Source: Nymphaea colorata (Eukaryota; Streptophyta; Magnoliopsida; Nymphaeales; Nymphaeaceae). Taken from it: 64,000 bases of DNA. Positions 25,001 through 38,565 of the stretch are shown here, piece by piece (position 1 is the first letter of the stretch; each line of letters starts with the position of its first letter). The DNA is taken from positions 12,166,571 through 12,230,570 of the forward strand of contig NC_045138.2 in NCBI RefSeq assembly GCF_008831285.2, given 5' to 3'. The notes beneath the pieces are model-generated. The model was not told the origin of the DNA and ran no database searches. It worked only from the letters and a program-made list of their open reading frames with translations. The position numbers and the translations under genes are program-made.

Positions 25001-28000
25001 CCTGATTTCCCTGTCGGAGTTTGTGCAATTTTTCTTAAACTTGAAGGATTTTACTTACATTTTTATCTTGTGAATATGTCTCCCTAAGGAATTCCCACAT
25101 CTCTTTCGCAGTAGTATAGTAAGTAATAGTACAAGCAATTTGTGGTTGGACGTTGTTCATAATCCAAGACATAACCATACTGTCGTCCTCTTCCCAGGTC
25201 ATGTACTTCCCTGACTTGTTAATAGGTTCATCCTCTTCAATTATATGCCTCTTTCGATGTCCCTTGACCGACATGATAAAGGACCTGGGCCACAGTTTAT
25301 AGTTATGTCCATCTAATTTAACACTAGATCCATAGGAGAAGGGATTTTCAGCTCCTTTATGATCATTGCCACCCTCTGATTTGTTGCTCTCAGCCATAAT
25401 GAACCACAACAGGAATTAAGAGCAAGAACACCACGATAAAATTGTGCAGCAAGTAGGGCACACAAAAAAAACAGTCCTATTTAAAATCAGTCAGTCATGC
25501 AGACAAAGTAGAATCAACCATATCACATGCCCAACAATAATCCATAGAAAAAACAGCAGACGTGCACAATCCTCCTTTACGCAGATTTCACCTAACACAT
25601 TTACAAAACAACAAACATGCACAAACTTCCTTCACGTAGACTTCACCAAACTTCACCAAACTACATACCTTCAACTTTATCACCACCACGACATGCCTTA
25701 AACTTCATAATTATACCACAGAAATAATTAGTAGTGATAGAGAACATCAAACCCTAGTTTCCACAACATAAGCTTATGAAGAAATCACGAGATCAGAAAA
25801 AAAAGAAGTCTGCCTTTGACTGCAACGATCACGAGATCAGAAAAAGAAGTCTGCCTTTGACTGCAATCATCGCAAGAACATAAAAAGAAGTCTGCCTTTG
25901 ACTGCAACAACTGCCTTTGACTGCAACCATCACCCCAACTTTGAAAATGTGTCTTCATATCTCCGACGATCTTCAGACATTGCAACGACCAGATTTAGGG
26001 CATCTAATCACTACTGATCATGTCATGGCAGTGATTAGATACCTGATCTCCCATACGATAGAGCCCCTTAGGGCAAACTGCCACCCATGGCAGATCAGGA
26101 CAAAATAAAGAGATGATGAGGAAGAGGAAGAGAGGAGGGCAGGAGAGGGGAAGGCTACCTGCTCTGATACCATGCTACACGATGGAGAAATGAAGGAACG
26201 AGAGAGAGAGAGACGGAAAAGATTCATTCTTCATATCGTGCCCTAACCTCTACTTAAATAGAGATTAGGGCACGACTGTGGCTGTTACATAAGTAAGACA
26301 TAGAAAATTGAAAAAAGACAAAAGGGGACTCTAACTTTTAAATGTTCAGAAAACTACCATTCTTAAAACTAAACTTTCTGATTTCAACAACGCGGATTGA
26401 CCGCATCCCACTCGCGTCAAGTGCGAGTCGGGTGCACGTCCAAAAATGACAAAAATGGTTGGGTGCGGTCAACCGCACCCGACTCTCTTTGACTGCGGTT
26501 GGGTTCGAATCTGGGTCGCATCCGCACCCGCATCGTGTCGATGCTGGTGCATCAGCAAAACCGAAGCGTCCATGTGACTTAGGCTGAAAATTTTAAGATA
26601 TTATCTCCACACGATAAAAAAAATAACAAAAAAAAATTCACACCAGTACAAGCTGACCGACCAAACTAACTAAGATATACATGCTTAAATCAGTAAAACA
26701 TCAAACACACACATGATTTAGATGACCCAACACAGAAACTCATCTAGGAACAAAGGTATATTGCTGGAAAACACGAAATTCTAAGCTTCTACCACAAGGA
26801 CATGCAAAACACACAAAGTTGGCATAAAATGAAAGAAATCATTAATACCTACCAGAAAACGGTGTTTAGTCTCCTTGAATCCCTGATTTGTAGCAACTCC
26901 CAGCTCTAGAATCCTCCTTTGGGCTCTACTTTTCCACCCACCGAGCTTGGCTTCGAGTTATTAGAGAACAAAGATAAGGAAAGAAGAGGGTCATGGTGGA
27001 ATGGAAGCTTCTGTCCAAAGTGGCATCACCTTGTAGCTGGGTAGCAAAGCTTCTTTGTTTTAGCTCTGATTTCAATCAAATTTGAACCGCGACTCCTTGA
27101 GCGCTACACAAGTACAAACATGGGGATTTAAAAATTAAATCACATCAAAATTGCATGAAAATAATATTAAAAATCAAGGCATTTTCATGCATTATCACTG
27201 GATTCATGGAGGGCTTCTGTTTCACCATTCCTGGTTTCCATCCACTTCCTAAAATTGACTACATAGAATGCAATAAGTTCATCTTCCTTTCCTAGAGTTG
27301 CTAAGAACAATTGAAAGTCCATAGAAAAGTTATTGTAACTTACTATGCAATTGGATGATGGGGACAGGTAGACTATATGACATCATATGCATGTGAGGAG
27401 GTGGGAGGTGGAATCATTTATTGGGTAGGATCTATTGAATATGCGGTCTCTCTTCTGCCATTCTGGTGATGTTTTGATGCCTTGTTGGGCTACCAACTCC
27501 TCAACTACTTGAGTATGTTTTTGCTGTTGATGCAACTTGGATGACTAGGGAGTGGTTTTGTACTCAACCATGGATGATAGACCTCAATAGCTGGTGGTGA
27601 TGCATGGCTCACATTGAGGCAGTGATAGAAAACAATTAATAAAAAATGGCATTTTGTCACATTTTTATTGATTTGCTTACTGTTTATATCCTTTAACCTC
27701 ATCCACAAAGCCCACAAAACTGCCCCTTTAGAGCTCGGTCCTTAAATTTATGACTCACAACCCTGTCAATGTGACATGACAAGCACTTTCAAAAGCATGC
27801 AAGACATAATAATTAGGATGAATACCAATGAGTGTATTATGTGTAGATTTATCCATTGTCACAGAAAACGTTTTTTTTTCAAAAAAAAAAAATGCGTATA
27901 ATACGCGAAAAATAAGTCAGCCGTATAAAACGGCAATTAGACGCATCTTTTTTAAAAAAACACCAGAAAATAAAAAACGTGAAAATAATATGCATTTTTT

Positions 28001-31000
28001 CACGTTTTTTATATTTTTTATTATTTTTTTAAATTTTCAGGATTTATTAAATGTTTTAAATTTTTTAAAAATTTGCCGAGATTTTCCCGATATATTCCCG
28101 AGATATACAACTTTGCCGTATTATACTCAAGAAATTCCTCGCCGTATAATACCCATACACGATATATGTGACAATGGATTTATCTTCAACAATTGCCATA
28201 AGCAACCTGCTTGTCACATATATTGCAGTATGAAATGCTTGTGTCCATAAGGGAGGGAGGCTGCTACGACGCATCCTACTCATCACACTATCAATTATAT
28301 GTTTGTAGTTTTGTTCGACATTCTTATTTGGTTGAGGTGTGTTAGGATAACGAACCCTTCTTCCTATTCAATTATTGTGTGTGCAAACTTCAGAACCAAA
28401 AACAAAATTCAGCAAGAAATAGAATCATGCAACATGAAGCTGAATCTTCATTAACTTCAATCTGCTATTGTATAGAGCAGCAAGTCACGTTACAAAGTTA
28501 CAAACCAAAGGGCAAAAGTAAAAGTCCGTCCAGTAGGGAACGGAACCCTACTTTAAGGCTCTACTAAAGGCAGTAGTACAAAACTGTCCTCACTTACAAA
28601 GGCTAAAATGGTAGATAAATTTAAAACATTTTATAATAGAGTGGACAGAAATAGCCTTTGACTGTCAGTTAAAGAATTCAATGTGATATCCTTTGGATTC
28701 TAAAAAAGATTAAACCATTAGAATTCATAGTCTTTAAGAAAGCACAATTGTTTCCTCCTTGGAGCGCCTATAAAATGATTGATGCTGACAGGATTTGTGG
28801 GTCTGGAAGTTTTGTGGCAGAGATGCTACAGCTGTTGACACCTGCCTGTGCAAGAAAATGTTGTCTCCTAATACTAGTAATCAGTTAGCTACTTGTCAAG
28901 AAAAATTTTAACTCAGATTGTATAATGCAATTTCACACTTGGGCACAATGAAAATATTCTGTGAATGCTGCAAGTGCAACTCTTCTAAATTATGTGATCT
29001 TTTGGGTATCTCAAGTCCTCAACTCATAGGTATTCAGACACTTTTTACGGTTTTGCTCTGTGAGCCATATGTCCTGGCATCTTTCAGCTTATCTTTTAAG
29101 TTTTAACACAGCCAATTAAATTTGCACAAGGTTTTTGAAATCTGAACTATATACAGGTTCTTGGCTGGTCCATGTGGTTTTCTGAATATTTGTTCCTTGA
29201 GAGAAGCTGGGCAAAGGATGAGAACACATTGAAGGTATGCATGCCACTTATCATATATATGGGCATCCAGGAAAAATGGCTGTGAGTTCCGATGTACTGC
29301 TGCAAAATTCATGCTTTATAATTTGATGTTGCAGTTCGGCCTACAGCGATTGAAGGACTTTCCTCGCCCTTTTTGGTTGGCACTTTTTGTTGAGGGAACA
29401 CGATTCACTCAGGCAAAGCTTGTAGCAGCTCAGGAGTATGCTGAAGCAAGCGGATTGCCTGTTCCTAGAAATGTTTTGATTCCTCGCACAAAAGTGAGTT
29501 TGTGCAACGATTGTATTTGGTCTCAGATAGTTGCCACAATGTTGTCTTTGATGAAGTACCTTATGGATTTCTGAAGTACATATGCTGGCTATCTTACTGT
29601 CATTGTTTTCTGTAAGGGGATTAACTGTTCGTGGATTTTGAAGCAAAATTATGAACCTCCATGTTAATTTTGTGAAATATCACTGAACTATAACCTTTAG
29701 AAAATCTTTTAGTTGAAGGATTCAATTTATGTATGGCCTGTAGAGCCCTTTGTTCTATGTTTCAGCTAATCAAATCTGTTCTGTTACATGGAGGTCCGCT
29801 CAATGGACCTGAGAGTTTGCCTATATTTTCTTACTGTTCCTTTTTTGTACTTTGGTATAAAAATAAAGTTGGCAGCAAAAATTTTCTGTGAGGATATGAT
29901 AGAGATAAATTTTGTTTCCTACTTTTCGAGGTCAACAATGACACTGAGACTTCAAATTCAGATCAGGTTAATTGGAAAAACAATCAGAGCCATGCCTGTG
30001 ATAATTGTGATATTATTTAACTATCTTTGATAATTAGCACCATAACTAACTATTTAGAACAAAAGATCCACTTAAGTTTTGTTTCTGGGCTGTGATTTAA
30101 AAATTTTATTTGGCATTTGGCTATCTGTCTTATAATTTCATGTCTGGTTTCATTGCATTATCTGTGTGGTTCATTGGAATGTAGTCTTCAGTCATTAGCA
30201 GTCACAACTTCATTTAGTGGTCATCATACATTAAACACAGAATTCTGTATTTGAAGCACAATATATTGATGGTATTGCCATTTTTTCTAGTCTCCACTTC
30301 TAACATGATTTTGGTATCACATTTTGCAGTGTCAATTATTTGCCATGATTTTTGTTTGCAAGACATGGAGGAATTTAGGCTGATGTTTCATTGAAAAGAT
30401 GAATAGTCTAAAGAAGAAATGCATTTTTATTTTCCACCTAGGTTGGTGGTTGATGCTTACAAGTAAAATCTGAAATTTGATTAAAATTACTGTTAAAAAC
30501 ATATACTGCCTAGAAATCTGATTGGTTTACTACTTTACTTGGAGAATCCTTGTACATTATTTGGAAGTCATTGCCATCCTAACAATTTTCTAATATGAGA
30601 AATATTTACATATTTTTTTGTGTACATTTCATCTTTTCACTAGTATCCTTTTCTCCTTTTTTCTGAATAGACTTATAGACTGCATCCATGTTGACCACTT
30701 ATCTGAGGAATTGCCATTATTTTTTTGCTGAATCTTTTCTTTTCTGTGTTCTTGTTCTTGTTAAGAGCTGGCAAAGCAAACATTTCCATGTTTATTGCAT
30801 CCATAGCCACAAAAAACAGGTTTTTTAAAAGAAAACATGTTAAGAACATTAAAAACAGGTTACCAAAAAAGGGGAAAACATTTTTTTTTTCAAAACAAAA
30901 GCCAAAAATCAAAAAGTGCCTTTTTTCTTGTTTTTTCATTTTCTTTGTGTTTGTTGACGTTTTTGACGTTTTTTACTGCTTTTAATTACCAGATTTTTAT

Positions 31001-33996
31001 TTTCACATTTTTTGCATTTTATTCTTAAGATTTTGAACACCTTTATCTTTCTCGGTGAAAGATTAATTGTTTTAAAGTGCTGAATTTTTCCCAAAAACCA
31101 AGTTTCCCGTTTTAAACCCGAGAAAAACCTTGCCATTTAGAACCCGAAAACAATATTTGCAGCTGTGGTTGCATCTTATAGCCCTGTCTTATGCACTATG
31201 TAGCACAAACTCTTCAAGGAGGTTGTCACACCCATCTCGTGCCTGCACTGGGTGCTGGTGCATCTCTGACTCACTGAATTTGATTTTCAACTATGATGAG
31301 TTTATGCCAACTTTGTACACTAGGATTAACTTTATTTTGAGCCTGCTGTTGTTACTTCTTGCTTTGCTATGTAAAATTTCTAAATTTTGTTTTGCTATAA
31401 GGTGCTGAGTTTTTTCTGTCTATGCTTCGACCTTGAATGGCCCTACTTTTCTTTTTCCTTAGTTGATAAATGATGGAGAGCCTGCTTGTCTATCAAAGTG
31501 AAAATTAAGAAGTATCATGGAATTGTCGGTGTCTAGAATGTCAGGCAATTACCTTTCATGCTTATGGAAGTGTTCATGACACAGGGTTCTTGTTCCTAAA
31601 TCTGATGGGTGCATATCATTCTTGTTATCTATATAACACATCCTCTTATTGTTGTGTACTGATAGAAAACTTTCTGATGTTACACTTATAATTTTTCACT
31701 TTCATCTTAGGCAACTGTTTGTTCAATGCAGGGATTTGTTTCAGCTGTAGCCACCATGCGCTCATTTGTTTCAGCCATCTATGATGTAACTATTACTATT
31801 CCAAAAGATCAGCCATCCCCTACTATGCTGAGCATTCTGAAGGGCAAATCTTCTGTTGTAAGCATCGAAGAATAGCTTAAAGCCTGAAACGATTGGCTCA
31901 TCTACGTGTTATATTTCTGCATAATGTTGTGCTTTAAAAACTTACTCACACACACACACACACATACACAAACAGTTCCATTTTATGACTGGTTCATTTT
32001 GTGACTGGTTTTTCCAACCCTTCTTCTGTATCTCTCTCACGTACTTTTTCTTTCCTCCTCTTTTTCATTTTTCTTTTTCATAACCATCCTTTCCACCCTA
32101 GGATCGGCGGATTCTGGTGAAAAAGGGACATGAAAATCCAGGCCCATTTTGGTTGTGTTTTTTAACTGGTTTTACTCATTTCCCATCTGCATAACATACA
32201 CAGACACACCAGACACACACATGCACACACACTTATGTATATATATAGAATTTTTGTATATACGTATGTACATATATTTGTACACACATATGTTATTTAA
32301 TGAATACATAGTACAAGTGCCGTGTACTTTTTGCTGCACAGTTTTCTGTTGCCTTGTTTCTTTTTCATGTGTTCTTTAAGTTCTTATTTTCCTTTTTGTT
32401 TATTTCAGCTCAGCCATAAAATGGGAGCTAGCTGTTGGTTAGTCTGATGGCTGCATGTTTGTCTGTTGGGACTAGCTCAACAGCTATTTCAGTCCGTTGC
32501 TGTATATATAGAGGCTGCCCCTCTTATAATTTTAGTTTAAGATTTCTGTGACTTCTCTTTAATGAAATCCAGTATTGTTTCTTGAATGTGTTGCTCTTAG
32601 AGAGCTTGGTGGTTTAGCCTTGATAAAATATTGATTCTTGAGAGCCATCTGTTTACTTCCTATTTGTGAGGAATTTAGTTGCTGTTGTCACCATTTCATT
32701 ACATGCAGAATCAGCCCAAATGTCATGTGATGTCTTGCTTGTGCTTAAGTAATGTGCTGCTGTTGATTGTTTGTCCTTGTGTGGCATGTGTAGGCAGTGT
32801 TGGGGATATTTGTTGCTGTGATTCTCCTGAACTCTGCTTTCTCCTCAGGTCCTTTAAGTAAATTTCTTTTTTTCTGTTTGTATTAGATGAAAAGTTTTTT
32901 GTCACTATCTTTTCCCCAAAGTTTTCGTCTACCATGTTACATGGTCTTTTATGATAGGACACCATATTGGTGGAAGGACTTCGGAGTTTCATTGACAGAA
33001 CTGAAAAAAAATGCAAAGGAATTCTTAGGAAAGAAGTTGCAGGCAGCAATAGAGCTTTTGGGAAAAATTTATTAGTGGCTATTAAAAGAAATGGGAAACT
33101 TGAGAAGCTGGACACTACAAAACTATGCTATGCCTTCAAAATTTCAAATAGTCTAGATACGCTGATTAATGTAAATCTTGCTAAGTTAACCCATGAAACA
33201 TGGGCTTATCTTTAAAAAACCCATACCATGGAGGTTGTTGGCCATAAATGTAATCTCCTACAAAGAATTATGCAATTAGGAGATAAAACTACTGGGGAAT
33301 ATCTTGTTCTTCTCAGTTCTCACTCAACTCAGTGATGAGCTCAAAGTGGCAAGACCTTCTGGATATTGGTTTTTGTAATCAACAATTAGAAGAAAGTTTT
33401 TCCATGTTCATGATTTGGCCAACCAATTAGAAGAAGTAAGTTTTTTCATGTTCAGGATTGGCCTCAGATGAATCTTATAGAGTTAGGCCATTTCTTAGAG
33501 CATGTTCTTTCAATTCAAGTGACCCTTGTTGGACTCTTTATGAAGAATAGGATCTCCTTTGCTGGAGCTAAGAATTATTGTCCTTGATGCATCAAGGCCT
33601 GGTTCAAATGTTAAAGCATATAGATTCCTCTCTTTAACAATATTGCGATTCATTAAAAAGAACTACTCGTTAATTGTTATCGTTGCGGAGAAGCGGGATA
33701 TGTTAAACTATAATGTCCTAAACATAGAAGACGGGAACCTTAAAACATAAGACTATAAGAGAGTTCCTGTTGCTGAACCTCAAGAAGATGCAAAGAAAAA
33801 GGAATAATAATTGTGTCCTTGTCTCTTATGCAACTCATGGAGGCTCTTCAATCTCTCATCAAGGGCAACCCATTTATACCAAGAGCCATCTCTATACATT
33901 CTCCTTAGGATATATCCACTTGCCTTTAAACTTGCAAGCTTCTTTTATGAGAAATCTCTTTCAAAATGTTATTGTTGAATATTGGAGGAAGAAGGG

Positions 33997-34035
<39 letters not shown>

Positions 34036-37000
34036 CACTTTCTTGCTTATTCACGTGACCCTAATCTCATATTAAAAGAGATTAGGGTTGGCAACATAAC
34101 AATTACAAAATCAGTCCACTAAATATAAGAAAATATTTAAAGAACTACTATTCAACTTTCTAATATTGCAGAAATACTCTTTAACACTCCCCCTCAAGCT
34201 GGAGCATAGATATCAATCATGCTCAGCTTGTTACAACCTCTCAGGAAATCGCCTGTGGGAAGAGCCTTGGTGAACATATCAGTTGCCTGATCTTCAGAGG
34301 AGACATGAATAGTGCTAATAATTCCTTCTTGAACTAAATCCCGAACATAGTGGCAATCCACTTCAATATGTTTTGTCCTTTCATGAAAAACAGGATTGTT
34401 AGCAATATAGGTAGCCGCCTTGTTGTCACAATACATCTTCATTGGGAGATTCACTGAAACATCCAACTCTAAAAGTAATGATCTGACCCATGACATTTCA
34501 GCCGCAGTTTGAGCCATAGCCCTATATTCCGACTCAGCACTAGATCGAGCCACTACATTCTGCTTCTTGCTCCTCCAAGAAACAAGATTACCTCTCACAA
34601 AGACACAAAAACCTGTAGTAGACTTTCTGTCGTCTACAGATCCTGCATAATCAGCATCACTATATGCTTCAATGTAACACCTTCTTCCTTTTTGAACCAT
34701 AACTCCTTTCCTTGGGCTGATTTCAGGTATCTGACAACCATAAGAGCAGCGTTCCAATGAACTTTCATAGGTTTCTCCATGAATTGACTTAGTTTATTCA
34801 CAGCGAAGCTAATGTCAGGGCGAGTGACAGTCAAATATAGCAGTTTTTCTATTAGAGATCTGTAAGATTTAGAGTCAAAAAACTCTGATTCATCATCATG
34901 TATATGAATGTGAGAGTTCATGCCCCCCAATAAACCTGTTTCTTGCAGAAGATCCAAAGCATATTTTCTCTGAGATACCACAACTCCTTTACTACTACGG
35001 GCCACCTCAATACCAAGAAAATAACGAAGTTGTCCAAGGTCTTTTGTGACAAAGTGTTTCTGAAGAAACTCCTTTGTCTGAGCTATCTCTTGATCACTTT
35101 CCCCAGTGAAAACAATATCATCAACGTAAACAATTAATATCACTATACCAGATGTACCTTGCTTGATAAACAATGAGTGATCAAGTTGAGACCGACGAAA
35201 GCCACATTTAGATAAGACCTCAGATAGCTTATGAAACCATGCACGAGGACTCTGTTTAAGCCCATAAATAGCTTCTTTAATGTGCATACCTTGGAACACT
35301 CCCTCTGTCTCTCAAAACCAGGTGGTTGCTACATATAGACAGTTTCAGAAAGATCTCCATATAGAAAAACATTTTTCACGTCCAGCTGAAATAAAGGCCA
35401 TTGTCGCTGGACAACAAGAGATATAATAAGTCAAATAGAGCCCAATCGAGCCACGGGTGAAAAGGTCTCAAAGGAGTCGACACCATAAGTCTATGTATAT
35501 CCTTTAGCGACAAGACGTGCCTTGAACCGTTCAACTGAACAATCAGAATGATACTTGATGGTGAACACCCACTTGGAGCCAACCACATCACAGTGCCTCG
35601 GTGGATCCACCAATTCCCAAGTCTCTCGAGAGATAAGAGCATCCATTTCCTCCTGCATGGCATGTCGCCACCGTGAATCTAATAGGGCTTGATGGTGAGA
35701 AGAAGGGATCATGTGACTAGACAGAGCTCGATTAAACTGCACCAAACTTGTACTCAAATGGTCAATAGAGACAAAATTAGAAATTGGGTGTAGTGTGCAC
35801 TGTCGCTTTCCCTTACGAATAGCAATAGGGAGATCATCTGCATAGTGTTCATCATTTAAACCTGAATCAGTCTGATAAGTGGAGTTTACCTCTTGAGAAG
35901 ACGCTGGTAGGCGGTTGGAAGAGGGACCAAGACGACGAGTGTAAACCAATGGAGGATCAAAGAAACGTTCATGTGACATAGGTTGAGATGGCGGTAAGGA
36001 TTCAAGGGACACTGGTGGAATGGGAAGAGGAACAGGTATAGGCATCTCAGACAGAGGAGGACTCGAAGGAGAAAAATAAGGACGAGACTCAAAAAATGTA
36101 ACATCCGCACTGGTAATCTCTTTCTTATTCTGGGGATCAAAGCACCTATATTCTTTTTAATTGGCAGAGTATCCAATAAATACACATTTGATGGCTTGGG
36201 CAGCAAGTTTGTTTTTGTCTGGGCCTAGGATGTGTGCAAAGCAAGTGCATCCAAATACTTTGGGAGGTATATGAAATAGTGGTCGATTTGAATATAAAAG
36301 TTGAATGGGAATACGTTCTTGGATGGTTGACGAGGGTAATCTGTTAATGAGGTAACATGCAGTAAGAATAGCATCCCCCCAAAAGTAGGCGGGCATATGA
36401 GAATGCAGCATGAGGGTACGGGCCACATTTAGGAGTTGTCGATGTTTGCGTTCGGCAACACCATTTTGTTGGGATGTGTATGGACAAGTATATTGAGGCC
36501 GAATTCCATGATTGACATAAAACTGAAGTAGAACGGAAGATTTGAATTCAAGAGCATTATCAGTGCGAATATTTTTGACAATGAAACCAATTGAGTTTTT
36601 ATTTCCTTGACAAATTTAGGAAGAATAGATATGACTTCGGATCTTTCCCGTAACAAGAATACCCAACTGACTCGAGTAAAATCATCAACCAAAACAAGAT
36701 AATACCGAAAACGCAAGTGAAAAGGAACCCGACTAGGACCCCACACATCCACATGAAGGAGATCAAATGGACTTTGACTAGATGGTTCTTGACTCGAAGG
36801 AAAGCTACTCCGTGTATGTTTGCCTAATTGGCAAGCATCACATAAGAAGGACTCTGATATAGTAATACCTGGAAGCATGCGACGAAGTTTTGACACTGAA
36901 GGATGGCCCAGTCTGAGATGCCACTGAAAAGGAGAAGGCTTTGAGGAAAATGAAGATGCAGCAACATTTACTGGGACAGACAAGAAATAGAGACCCTCAC

Positions 37001-38516
37001 GTTCATGGCCGCCACCAATCATCTTCCCAGTTAGTAAATCCTGAAAAGAACATGTACCAGGGTCAAAAATGACTCTACACTTTAAATCAATAGCCAGCTG
37101 CTTAACAAATAACAAATTAACAGGAAACTGTGGAGCATAGAGCACGTTGGTAATAGTGCCTAAATGTGGGAGATAAATATCACCGCTGCCCAATACAGGA
37201 GATAGCTTGCCATCAGCCAGTCTGACATGCTGTGGTGTAGAGAACCTAACTAATGATGAAAAAATATGTGGTTGATTACAACAGTGCCTGGAGGCGCCAG
37301 AATCTATCATCCACATCATATCTGGGTCATCGGTAGAAGCACCAACAGAGAAGGAAGAGTCTATCACAGTCGTGCAGGCATATGAGAAGGAATTTCCAGC
37401 CATCTTGTAGTCATTGGAACCCTCGGACACATTACCATCAGCCATAGTAAAATTCCAACCAGAATTGTACTCACAATATGAATGTATAAGGTGCAATAGT
37501 TAACTTCAACCAAGGCACGACAACATAGAAGAATTTGGAACACACTTATGGCTCTAATCATCAACTCAAAAATTCACTAAAACAGGCAGCAACATAGGCA
37601 CTAACTCAGGCAGCAACTCAACAAAATAATTTCAGCCGATGGCTGCAACACAAGCAGGAACTTTACGATTAGCAGCAGTCCACAACTAATGAGACCTCAA
37701 CTTATAGATTCATATCCACGATTTGTAGATCATTCTGCTCCTCACGTCAAATTATATCCACAAGCAGTAGATTGACTCTGCCCCACACGGTCAACATAAA
37801 AATCTGATTACAACAACAATAACCTCCACGAGATCCGCTTAAGGATCAGGTTGAACACAAACACAAAACAAATTGGCGGACTGTTTTCAGACGTGGATAG
37901 CAGGCAGCACTTTCAGATGTCGATAATAGGTACCAAACAAGCACAAATTTGACAGTAGAGAAAACCTGTCTCACTTCAACGATGCAGAGAGAAAACAAAA
38001 ATCTGCCTACTCCATACAATTTCAAACTTGTCTCACTTCAACGATGTAGGAAAAAGACTGAACCTGCCCACACGACATACCTTTGCTTGTGAGAATCCAC
38101 CAGGCACCACAGGGCTAAACAAATCAGACTGCCTAGCAGATCCGACATTCTTTGGCCTGAACATCTTCCACGGCTGCACTTGAGTTAGATTTGATTTTGC
38201 AGCAAGGTCTGATCTGATTCACCATTTCAGTGACGTGATAAGCTTCAACGGCAGCAGCTTTCAGCAACTTCACGACAGCAGCAGCAACACAAGGGTGCTA
38301 ATCACGTTTTCACATGTTAAAAACGTGATTAGCCCCTATCCAACCAACCAATCAACTTGCTTGTTTTGTAAACAGCAAGAACCCTAGGTGTGAAACCTTA
38401 GTTTGGCGGAAGAGAGGAGAGATGAGAGGAGAAGGGAACCCTAGGCGTGAAACCCTAGATCACACAGCCCTAGGTCTAAAGCTTTGATACCATGTTGAAT
38501 ATTGGAGGAAGAAGGG

Positions 38517-38565
<49 letters not shown>

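Larger units (their letters stand above)
21043..26389 (-). mobile_element. Copia-2: full-length but decayed Ty1/copia element
   Basis: 5347 bp with a perfect 5-bp duplication ACGCG (21038-21042 and 26390-26394). LTRs at 21043-21263 and 26173-26389 differ at roughly a dozen positions plus GA-repeat length by eye, so it is older than Copia-1. The primer-binding site and polypurine tract are present on the - strand. It inserted into hAT-like copy D, antisense to LPAT2. Confidence 0.95.
19887..26582. mobile_element. hAT-like element, CTATGTCACA family, copy D, interrupted by Copia-2
   Basis: It has a perfect 8-bp duplication GCTGAAAA at 19879-19886 and 26583-26590. The left end CTGTCACATAGG lacks two bases of the consensus and the right end is CATGTGACTTAG. 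Terminal motifs here are GTGCGG / GGGTGCGGTC rather than GTACGG. Copia-2 (21043-26389) inserted into it. Without Copia-2 and one copy of its 5-bp duplication the element would be about 1.34 kb. Confidence 0.8.
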
